Source: Thermoanaerobacterales bacterium
Lineage (GTDB): Bacteria; Bacillota; Thermosediminibacteria; Thermosediminibacterales; Tepidanaerobacteraceae
Length of the DNA stretch: 5,580 nt
Assembly (NCBI GenBank): GCA_012839145.1
Contig: DUNY01000076.1
Coordinates: 1-5,580 of the forward strand
Direction: 5' to 3'
A model generated the notes under the pieces. It saw only the letters and a program-made list of their open reading frames with translations, had not been told where the DNA came from and searched no databases. Positions within the stretch are counted from its first letter, which is position 1, and each line of letters starts with the position of its first letter. This document shows positions 1 through 5,289 of this stretch, in pieces. The translations under genes and the position numbers were made by a program.

Positions 1-127
1 AACTGAACATAAAGCAATATAGGCCAATTGAAAATAATCAGAGTGAACGGTGTTGGGCTCTAGCCTACTACAAATAATTATTTATCACTCAAGCAAGATA
101 TGGCTAACCAAACGGAGGAAACATTAT
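1..127. other. Upstream non-coding stretch with no supported gene
   Basis: I see no complete gene here. On the plus strand one frame is open from the window edge to a TAA at 75-77, about 24 codons ending in WALAYYK. It could be the tail of an upstream gene, but a run this short is expected by chance. A 12-bp AT-only palindrome, AAATAATTATTT, sits at 72-83. I found no convincing promoter, so the activase may be transcribed from a gene outside the window. Confidence 0.4.
114..119 (+). promoter_or_regulatory. Ribosome binding site of the activase gene
   Basis: GGAGGA lies 8 nt before ATG 128. It decides the start against the longer in-frame GTG at position 50. Confidence 0.8.
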
Positions 128-1033
128 ATGGATTGTAAAGGTATAATATTCGACATAAAAAGATATGCCATTCACGATGGACCCGGTATCAGAACGACGG
201 TATTTTTTAAGGGATGTCCCTTAAGATGCCGATGGTGTCACAACCCTGAGGGCATTGCAGCGACAAAGGAGCTTATTTTCTTTGAATATAAATGTATGCA
301 TTGTCAAACTTGTGTAAGGGTTTGTCCAACGGCCTTGATTACCTTTGAAAATAACACGCTAATAATAAATCGCCAAACCTGCAATTATTGTGCTAATTGT
401 TCAAACGCTTGTCCTACGGAAGCTATAACACTTGTTGGTAGAGAAGTGACAGTAAAGGAACTTGTAAGCGAAGTGGAAAAAGACACCCTTTATTATGACA
501 ACTCAGGAGGTGGAGTTACCTTTTCGGGAGGAGATCCGTTGTTTCAGCATCAATTTCTGAAGGAAGCGCTGATGGAATGCAAGAGGAGGGATCTTCATAC
601 GACTTTAGACACCTCCGGCTATGCTTCAAAAGAAATATTTTCATCAGTATTGGATTATGTTGATCTGTTCCTTTATGACTTGAAGCTGGCTGATGATGAA
701 GAGCATAAGAAATACACCGGAGTATCAAATAAACTAATTAAAGATAACTTGCGAATGCTTATAGCTGAAGGCCGCGGAAAAGACATCGTTCTGCGTTTTC
801 CGGTTATTCCGGGAATTACGGATACGGAAAAAAATGTTGACGGTCTTGTGGAGTTTGTTTCCTCCCTGAAAGGTGTGAATGAAATTAACCTGCTTCCTTA
901 TCACGATATAAGTGAAAAATATAAGAGGCTTGGTAAAGAATATAAAATGACAGTTCAAGAAGCACCATCGCCGGCAAAATTAGAGCATATTAAACAAAGA
1001 TTCGAAGCAATCGGGCTTTATGTAAAGGTTTGA
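128..1033 (+). CDS. Glycyl-radical-enzyme activating protein (radical SAM, PflA/PflC-like)
   Basis: This 301-residue protein is a radical SAM activase that installs the glycyl radical on a partner enzyme such as a pyruvate formate-lyase-like protein, reductively cleaving SAM in the anaerobic cytoplasm. The activase signature is clear: GPGIRTTVFFKGC leads into CxxxCxxC at C30, C34 and C37, which ligate the 4Fe-4S/SAM cluster. Two ferredoxin-type CxxCxxCxxxC clusters follow at C56-C66 and C85-C95, the insert typical of the longer PflC/YbiY-type activases and absent from short PflA. The SAM-contacting motif reads SGGDP (133-137) where SGGEP is usual. ATG 128 is chosen because GGAGGA lies at 114-119, 8 nt upstream; the frame stays open back to a GTG at 50, but that start has no ribosome site and would add 26 unrelated residues. 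The partner glycyl-radical enzyme is not visible, so the substrate cannot be named. The family call is secure. Confidence 0.93.
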   Translation: MDCKGIIFDIKRYAIHDGPGIRTTVFFKGCPLRCRWCHNPEGIAATKELIFFEYKCMHCQTCVRVCPTALITFENNTLIINRQTCNYCANCSNACPTEAITLVGREVTVKELVSEVEKDTLYYDNSGGGVTFSGGDPLFQHQFLKEALMECKRRDLHTTLDTSGYASKEIFSSVLDYVDLFLYDLKLADDEEHKKYTGVSNKLIKDNLRMLIAEGRGKDIVLRFPVIPGITDTEKNVDGLVEFVSSLKGVNEINLLPYHDISEKYKRLGKEYKMTVQEAPSPAKLEHIKQRFEAIGLYVKV

Positions 1034-1048
1034 AACAAAATAACCTGG

Positions 1049-1078
1049 TTGTCAAGAAGCTCTCCTTCCTGATATAAT
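1049..1078 (+). promoter_or_regulatory. SigmaA-type promoter for lplA with extended -10
   Basis: TTGTCA (1049-1054) and TATAAT (1073-1078) are separated by 18 bp, and TG at 1070-1071 gives an extended -10 (TGATATAAT). The hexamers match consensus at 5 of 6 and 6 of 6. Transcription would begin near 1085, about 27 nt before the lplA start, just ahead of its ribosome site. The site lies in the 78-bp gap after the activase gene, so lplA can be expressed independently of it. Confidence 0.75.
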
Positions 1079-1111
1079 CTAAAATATCAACAAAAAGGTA
1101 GGGGAGTTTTT

Positions 1112-2098
1112 ATGTTGTACATAAGGAATGATTCCAATGACCCGTATTTCAACATGGCCTTGGATGAATACGTGGTAAAGCTTTTAGATCCTTCCAATGA
1201 CTATTTTTACTTTTATCAAAACAAGCCAGCTGTAATCATTGGAAGAAATCAAAATACCATTGAAGAGGTCGATTCTGAATATGTTAAAAATCATGACATA
1301 ACAGTAGTGAGAAGAATGTCCGGGGGTGGTGCTGTATATCATGACCTGGGAAATATAAATTTTACCTTTGTGGTAGACTATCAAAAGGAAGATTTTAACA
1401 GCATAGAAAGATTTGCCAAGGCAATTATAAAGGCTCTCGGCAAATTCGGAGTATATGCAGAGTTTTCCGGTAGAAACGACATAACCATTGAGGGTAAAAA
1501 GTTTTCCGGCAATGCTCAGTATGTTACAAAAAAACGAATACTCCATCACGGTACACTGTTGTTTGATTCGGATTTAACAGTGCTCACCAAGGCGCTCCAT
1601 GTAAAACCGGAAAAAATCAAATCAAAGGGTATAAAGTCCGTAAAGAGTCGTGTAACAAATGTCAAAGATTACTTAAAAACGGATGTAACGGTTAGGGAAT
1701 TTAAAGAACTGTTGTTGAAATATGTGTTCGAGGTTGAAGGAAATGAGTTGAGGGAATATCAGCTTACTCCCGAAGACATGGCCAATATTATGCGCCTGAG
1801 AAATGAAAAGTATTCCACATGGGACTGGAATTACGGCAATGCTCCTGAATTCGATTTGATGCGATCTTGCCGATTTGACGGTGGAGAAGTTCAAGTTCAT
1901 ATGAATGTCCGAGAAGGAATCATAACAGATATAAAATTCTTTGGAGATTTTATGAGCATGCGGGATATAACCGAAGTGGAGGAAATACTAAAAGGTCAGA
2001 AATTTAGACAGCAAGATGTCAGAGATGCCCTTTTACAAATAGATTTAAAGGAGTACTTTGGATCTATTAGCCTAAAAGATATTCTTTCTCTTTTTTAA
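1112..2098 (+). CDS. lplA: Lipoate-protein ligase A
   Basis: This 328-residue cytoplasmic enzyme activates free lipoate with ATP to lipoyl-AMP and transfers it to a lysine of lipoyl-domain proteins, such as glycine-cleavage H protein or 2-oxoacid dehydrogenase E2. The full two-domain architecture is present. The catalytic domain (about 1-240) carries RRMSGGGAVYHDLGN at 67-81, the nucleotide/lipoate loop. It also has GKKFSGNAQ at 128-136, in which K130 aligns with the lipoate-contacting lysine of E. coli LplA (K133), then HHGTLL at 145-150 and a KGIKSVKSRVTN block at 172-183. The accessory domain (about 240-328) contains FFGDFM. Length matches E. coli LplA and B. subtilis LplJ. The start is ATG 1112, with GGGGAG at 1101-1106. 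A private promoter precedes the gene and a strong hairpin follows it. No lipoylated partner is in the window, so the substrate protein is unknown. Confidence 0.96.
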   Translation: MLYIRNDSNDPYFNMALDEYVVKLLDPSNDYFYFYQNKPAVIIGRNQNTIEEVDSEYVKNHDITVVRRMSGGGAVYHDLGNINFTFVVDYQKEDFNSIERFAKAIIKALGKFGVYAEFSGRNDITIEGKKFSGNAQYVTKKRILHHGTLLFDSDLTVLTKALHVKPEKIKSKGIKSVKSRVTNVKDYLKTDVTVREFKELLLKYVFEVEGNELREYQLTPEDMANIMRLRNEKYSTWDWNYGNAPEFDLMRSCRFDGGEVQVHMNVREGIITDIKFFGDFMSMRDITEVEEILKGQKFRQQDVRDALLQIDLKEYFGSISLKDILSLF

Positions 2099-2142
2099 TC
2101 TTGTCCGGGAAAACCAACGCTAAAGGTTTTGATTAGTTATCC

Positions 2143-2184
2143 AAAGCCAGTTAGTACAAGTTCTCCTTACTAACTGGCTTTTTT
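2143..2184 (+). terminator. Rho-independent terminator after lplA
   Basis: AAAGCCAGTTAGTA (2143-2156) pairs perfectly with its reverse complement at 2168-2181. The stem is 14 bp with an 11-nt loop, and six T (2179-2184) run from the 3' arm onwards. It starts 45 nt past the lplA stop and is oriented for the plus strand. The convergent PII-like gene ends at 2225, so the hairpin could also slow minus-strand transcription, but on that strand the stem is followed by only three T, making termination there weaker. Confidence 0.88.
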
Positions 2185-2224
2185 ATCCAATTTATTATTA
2201 AAAATTGATCGTCCTTTTCGGTTT

Positions 2225-2887
2225 CTAACTAACTAAACCTGAAGTTCTGCTGACATCCATCACAAATATTATGCCTTTACCGGGTTTTTCGATATCCATA
2301 GTACCATTTATAGATTTAACTACCTTATCGGTTTTTTCTTTATTTAAAATTATCATTACAATTTCTTTTTCCGGTTCAATATCCATTGCGAAAAATTTTT
2401 CCTTTTCATGAATTCCCGATCCCCTTGCATTGATAATTGTTGCTCCCGTAGCGCCGGCGGCAGTGGCGGCATCTACAACATTTTCGCCCAATCCCCGCTC
2501 CACTATAGTAAAAATTACTTCATATTCCATATGGTCCTTACCTCCGCTTTTTAAATTACTGTCAGTTTTTATGCTGCTTATCATGTCTACTTTTTTTACA
2601 GGTGATGAAAAAATTATGCCATGATTAGGCCTGTTCATAGAAAACTTTTCCGTTAGAACTTCGTGGATTGGATTTTCGAGTTTTTTCCCGGAAACCATGA
2701 ATACTATTTCTTTTTGCGTTTCATCAAGGCCTAACAAGCGCAAAAGATGGTTTTTAACCGTGCCTCTTCCCAGAAATATAGTTCCTCCCGATACACCGAT
2801 TTTCTTGGCCTCAGCGAGAATTTGGCTTCCTATACCTGAATTAACTACTACCACGGATAAAATATAATCATTATTATTCAAATCCAA
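2225..2887 (-). CDS. Tandem two-domain PII-like (GlnB-fold) regulatory protein
   Basis: This 220-residue soluble protein consists of two consecutive PII-like units, about 8-97 and 120-212, joined by a polar linker. The units share a layout: a hydrophobic first strand, a helix, GGTIFLGRG (34-42) or GATIINARG (148-156), a strand (EIVFMV or EIVMII), and a final P-x-x-GIIF element (87-93 and 202-208). Matching positions are offset by 114-115 residues. Canonical PII proteins are single domains of about 112 residues with a long T-loop; here the segment after the ARG-type motif is short and lacks the GlnB uridylylation-loop pattern. The gene begins at TTG 2887, one base after the DUF1538 stop, with GGAG 10 nt upstream inside that gene's last codons. 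No in-frame ATG is nearby. The expected role, by analogy with AmtB-GlnK, is sensing a nucleotide or small ligand and controlling the neighbouring membrane protein. Fold assignment is good; ligand and role are inferred. Confidence 0.85.
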   Translation of the reverse strand: MDLNNNDYILSVVVVNSGIGSQILAEAKKIGVSGGTIFLGRGTVKNHLLRLLGLDETQKEIVFMVSGKKLENPIHEVLTEKFSMNRPNHGIIFSSPVKKVDMISSIKTDSNLKSGGKDHMEYEVIFTIVERGLGENVVDAATAAGATGATIINARGSGIHEKEKFFAMDIEPEKEIVMIILNKEKTDKVVKSINGTMDIEKPGKGIIFVMDVSRTSGLVS

Positions 2888-2888
2888 T

Positions 2889-4370
2889 TCAACTCAACTC
2901 CTTTTTGGAAACCTTACGTTCATACATTAATCCTAAAACCTGTATGGCTATTAGCGGTGTTAAAGCTACCATTGCTATGACACCGAAAGCATCTAACAAA
3001 ACATCTGCTCCCTCTACGGCCTCCGCAACACCTTGGGCAAAAGCCAAAATAAAAGTTGCAGTCATTGGACCTGAGGCAACCCCTCCTGAGTCAAAAGCGA
3101 TGCCTACAAATAAGGTCGGCGCAAAATAAGATAAAGCTATTGCAATAATATATCCTGGAATTAGAAAATGCCATAATCTTATATGTGGCGACAGTATCCT
3201 TACCATAGATAGGCCGACGGCAATACCGACGCCTATTGATAACGCAAAAAGTATTGATTTTTTTCTAATATGCCCACTTGTAACATTTCTGATTTGTTCA
3301 TTAAGTACATATACTGCAGGCTCAGCTAAAATAACAGTGAGACCGATGACAAATCCTATAGGTATGATAATCCAATTGTTTTCTATAGATGCCACGGCAT
3401 ACCCTATTGCGTTTCCCGCTTCCATAAATCCTGTATTAACTCCGGCCAAAAACAATACAAAACCCACAAATGTGTATAACAAACCTTTTAAAATTCTGTT
3501 TAGCTGTTTTTTTGGTAGCTTGAAATAAATTATCTGAAATACAAGAAATGTTATTAAAATTGGAAGCAATGACATGGTCACTTCAAAGATCAGTAATGGT
3601 ATCTGTTTCAAAAAAGGCAGTATGATACCTTCATAATGTAACGGCTGCGGGAGACTACCTGTTAGAGTCTGTATATTGGAAAGCAAAGCCATGGTAAGCA
3701 CAGCTATCATTGGACCTGCTGAAGCGATGCCAACCAATCCAAAGCTATCCAATTCGGAAGCCACTCCCGCTTGAGTTGATGAAACGCCAACGGCTAACGA
3801 CAAAATAAAAGGTACTGACATGGACCCGGTTGTTGCTCCACCTGAATCGAATGCAAATCCTAAAAATGCCTCAGGAGCGAAAATCACCAGTAAAAATATT
3901 AACCCATATAACACTGTAAAAACTTTATGAATAGGTATCTTTAACACAATTCTTGCAAGACCCAATGCAACCATTATGCCTATTCCAATTGAAACCACTA
4001 TTACAAAACTATTCTGGCTGATGAGACCCGAAGTTACTAAACTAACTTGTCTTGCTAAGACTTGTAAATCAGGTTCGGCGATATTGATAAAGAACCCAAG
4101 AATAAAACCAAGTATTACTAACATCCATATATTTTTCTTCCTTGTGATGGTCGAACCCATTAGATTTCCGATAGTTTGAATTCCAATCTCAACACCAAAC
4201 AAAAAAATGGCTAGTCCAAATATAATAAATACAGAACCAACTACAAATCTTAACATTAACTGTGTTCCTATAGGTGCAATAGTCAAGTTAAGTATCAATA
4301 CTATTACAAAAATGGGAAGAACTGATAATAGTACATCTTTAAATCTTTGCATGAGAATGTTCAAACGCAT
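2889..4370 (-). CDS. DUF1538 family integral membrane protein, tandemly duplicated
   Basis: This 493-residue protein is very hydrophobic, with roughly 12-14 predicted membrane segments. It consists of two homologous halves, about 10-232 and 262-484. Shared landmarks are an IAEP/LAEP motif (97-100 and 348-351), followed by VTSG (112-115 and 363-366), and FDSGG-x-x-x-G-x-M (174-184 and 426-436). The halves are offset by about 251-252 residues. This matches the DUF1538 family, which has no established biochemical function that I know of; the conserved polar FDSGG and AEP motifs inside membrane helices suggest a transporter. ATG 4370 follows a weak AGAAAGG ribosome site at close spacing. A Met at residue 7 is the alternative, but it has no site of its own. 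The gene is translationally coupled to the PII-like gene downstream, implying a transporter-regulator pair. The family call is strong; the function is inferred. Confidence 0.88.
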   Translation of the reverse strand: MRLNILMQRFKDVLLSVLPIFVIVLILNLTIAPIGTQLMLRFVVGSVFIIFGLAIFLFGVEIGIQTIGNLMGSTITRKKNIWMLVILGFILGFFINIAEPDLQVLARQVSLVTSGLISQNSFVIVVSIGIGIMVALGLARIVLKIPIHKVFTVLYGLIFLLVIFAPEAFLGFAFDSGGATTGSMSVPFILSLAVGVSSTQAGVASELDSFGLVGIASAGPMIAVLTMALLSNIQTLTGSLPQPLHYEGIILPFLKQIPLLIFEVTMSLLPILITFLVFQIIYFKLPKKQLNRILKGLLYTFVGFVLFLAGVNTGFMEAGNAIGYAVASIENNWIIIPIGFVIGLTVILAEPAVYVLNEQIRNVTSGHIRKKSILFALSIGVGIAVGLSMVRILSPHIRLWHFLIPGYIIAIALSYFAPTLFVGIAFDSGGVASGPMTATFILAFAQGVAEAVEGADVLLDAFGVIAMVALTPLIAIQVLGLMYERKVSKKELS

Positions 4371-4378
4371 CTACCTTT

Positions 4379-4639
4379 CTAAGTACAAAACGTTAAAATA
4401 AATAGTAAGAGGACATGCATCATACCATTTGTAGAAATGTCCCCAATAATAGAACATATTTTAAGTCTAACGACGTTTGATAGAATTAAAACAATTAGAA
4501 GGACAAATGATCTAATATAATAATATCGTAAAAAAAGAGATTCTGCATTACTTTTTTTAGTGTTCCCATAAATTTTTTGGGATTCCTTTGGAATTGAAGT
4601 TTCCTTAATATCGAGCAATAAACATTTTATCTGAGTCAT
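4379..4639 (-). CDS. Doubtful small membrane protein, 86 residues
   Basis: I do not recognise this protein. The ORF fills the gap between the metalloregulator stop and the DUF1538 ribosome site: its ATG is 6 nt after the upstream TAG, and its own TAG at 4381-4379 touches the AGAAAGG of the next gene. The first 38 residues are polar and lysine-rich. Two hydrophobic segments follow, about 44-57 (SFVLLIVLILSNVV) and 73-85 (MMHVLLLFILTFC). Against it, no good ribosome site precedes the ATG (only AGCGG), the DNA is AT-rich, and the frame crosses both a possible promoter and a leader hairpin. It could be a true coupled small membrane protein, a gene remnant, or a chance open frame. Confidence 0.3.
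   Translation of the reverse strand: MTQIKCLLLDIKETSIPKESQKIYGNTKKSNAESLFLRYYYIRSFVLLIVLILSNVVRLKICSIIGDISTNGMMHVLLLFILTFCT
4409..4444 (-). other. Candidate leader hairpin upstream of the DUF1538 gene
   Basis: On the minus strand, GGGGACAT (4444-4437) can pair with ATGTCCTC (4416-4409). This gives eight base pairs including one G-U, with a 20-nt loop, starting about 40 nt before the DUF1538 start codon. No strong T tract follows directly, so it is not a standard terminator. It would fall within the small ORF 4379-4639 if that ORF is real. It may be a leader structure or may be chance. Confidence 0.25.
4477..4506 (-). promoter_or_regulatory. Weak candidate promoter for the DUF1538/PII-like pair
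   Basis: On the minus strand, TTGTCC (4506-4501) and TATCAA (4482-4477) are 18 bp apart, each matching sigmaA consensus at 4 of 6. Transcription would start near 4470, giving a leader of about 100 nt that includes the hairpin at 4409-4444. In AT-rich DNA such matches arise easily. Read-through from the metalloregulator gene is the alternative. Confidence 0.22.
4529..4559 (-). terminator. Weak AT-rich inverted repeat, possible attenuator or terminator
   Basis: TAAAAAAAG (4529-4537) and CTTTTTTTA (4551-4559) form a perfect 9-bp stem with a 13-nt loop. All but one pair are A-T, so the stem is unstable. In either direction the T7 run belongs to the stem rather than following it. It lies about 85 nt past the metalloregulator stop and could partly end that transcript, but it is not a typical terminator. 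Confidence 0.2.
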
Positions 4640-4645
4640 AAACCG

Positions 4646-5119
4646 CTAAAAATGCTTTTGAAATTCAAGAAACTGCTGATGATTTTCCGGGTTTTTCTTA
4701 AAAAACTTATTAAGAATATCAATATTTCTTACTGTGTCTATAGTCAAATGATGTTCAATCATTTCAGTTTGGCGAAGGATATTATCTTTCACGCCGATAT
4801 TTTTTAAAAATGTCTCAACAATTCTGTGTCTTTTTAAAAGAAAATTTCCTATCTTAGCACCTTTTTCAGTAAGTTGAATGATGCCGTATTTTTCATACGC
4901 CAGCAGACCCATTTCCGTAAGTTTCTGTACCGTCTTTGTAGCCGAAGGGGCCTGGACGTTTAGCTGTTCCGCCAGACTTGTCATCCTTACATATCCCTGT
5001 TTTTTGCATGTTCTGTATATCATTTCAAGATAGTCTTCCATGCTGGGAGTAAGCTGAATCTTTTCCTGCCTGAGCATTTCATATCCTCGGTAGGTGTGGA
5101 ATCCTATACCGTTTTCCAT
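4646..5119 (-). CDS. DtxR/MntR-family metal-dependent transcriptional regulator
   Basis: This metal-activated repressor of the MntR type comprises an N-terminal winged helix-turn-helix and a helical dimerisation/metal-binding domain, without the C-terminal SH3-like domain of DtxR. With the start at ATG 5119 it has 157 residues. TPSMEDYLEMIY (25-36) opens the DNA-binding domain, and LAEQLNVQAPSATKTVQKL (49-67) is the helix-turn-helix. Candidate metal ligands in MntR order are D29, E32, H98, E119, E122 and H123 (motif EMIEHHL). D29-E32-H98 keep exactly the spacing of B. subtilis D8-E11-H77. The start is uncertain. ATG 5119 has GGAG 6 nt upstream, TTG 5131 has GGAGGT 7 nt upstream, ATG 5077 has GAGGA and gives 143 residues, and ATG 5146 has no site. 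I favour 5119 because an N-terminal F-x-T-x-RGY segment recurs in clostridial relatives, as I remember them. The gene is divergent from feoA and probably regulates it and itself. Confidence 0.9.
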   Translation of the reverse strand: MENGIGFHTYRGYEMLRQEKIQLTPSMEDYLEMIYRTCKKQGYVRMTSLAEQLNVQAPSATKTVQKLTEMGLLAYEKYGIIQLTEKGAKIGNFLLKRHRIVETFLKNIGVKDNILRQTEMIEHHLTIDTVRNIDILNKFFKKNPENHQQFLEFQKHF

Positions 5120-5138
5120 TTTACTCTCCAATTGTTTT

Positions 5139-5144
5139 ACCTCC
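5139..5144 (-). promoter_or_regulatory. Strong Shine-Dalgarno near the regulator's alternative TTG start
   Basis: On the minus strand, GGAGGT (5144-5139) stands 7 nt before an in-frame TTG at 5131. This is stronger than the GGAG serving ATG 5119, and it overlaps the ATG at 5146, making that outermost start unlikely. Starting at TTG would add four residues to the regulator. Confidence 0.5.
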
Positions 5145-5172
5145 ATCTTAACTTAGTAACACCCTTTGGGGC

Positions 5173-5192
5173 TAACACATATATTAGTGTTA
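5173..5192. promoter_or_regulatory. Candidate operator palindrome between the regulator and feoA
   Basis: TAACAC (5173-5178) and GTGTTA (5187-5192) are inverted around 8 bp, ATATATTA, forming an imperfect 20-bp palindrome with 8 of 10 positions paired. A third TAACAC lies at 5157-5162, 16 bp from the first and in the same direction. The site is in the divergent regulator-feoA region, where a DtxR/MntR-family protein would be expected to bind. It also covers a TAATAT that could be a -10 for the regulator. It does not clearly match the published DtxR or MntR consensus, so assignment to this regulator is inferred. Confidence 0.45.
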
Positions 5193-5273
5193 ACAAGGAA
5201 TGTTTCCCTAGACTAACTTATTTATGGGTGGCAAAAAATATGTCACTGAGCTTTCATAAAATATATGTAATAT

Positions 5274-5280
5274 AGGAGGT
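5274..5280 (+). promoter_or_regulatory. Ribosome binding site of feoA
   Basis: AGGAGGT lies 9 nt before ATG 5290 and only 3 nt before TTG 5284, which favours the ATG as the feoA start. Confidence 0.8.
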
Positions 5281-5289
5281 CATTTGAGT

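Noticed and set aside
3..77. Open frame from the window edge, possible tail of an upstream gene
   Set aside because: About 24 codons without a stop is expected by chance, and the residues match nothing I recognise.
72..83. 12-bp palindrome AAATAATTATTT upstream of the activase
   Set aside because: It is composed only of A and T, and such palindromes are common in AT-rich intergenic DNA.
516..958. Minus-strand open frames within the activase gene
   Set aside because: They are antisense shadows of a well-supported radical SAM gene, with no recognisable motif.
1184..1549. 121-codon open frame on the minus strand
   Set aside because: It lies inside lplA on the opposite strand, where the plus-strand protein is unmistakable, and it shows no family motif or ribosome site.
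2110..2130. Hairpin AAAACC/GGTTTT just after lplA as a first terminator
   Set aside because: The stem is only 6 bp and no T tract follows beyond the arm. The stem at 2143-2181 is far stronger.
2905..3129. Plus-strand open frame of 74 codons, and similar ones at 3337-3528, 3976-4179 and 4207-4401
   Set aside because: They are antisense to the DUF1538 gene. Their proline, threonine and lysine-rich translations are what hydrophobic coding sequence gives when read on the other strand.
5197..5207. Small palindrome GGAA-TGT-TTCC in the feoA upstream region as an operator
   Set aside because: A four-base arm is too short to separate from chance, and it matches no operator I can name.
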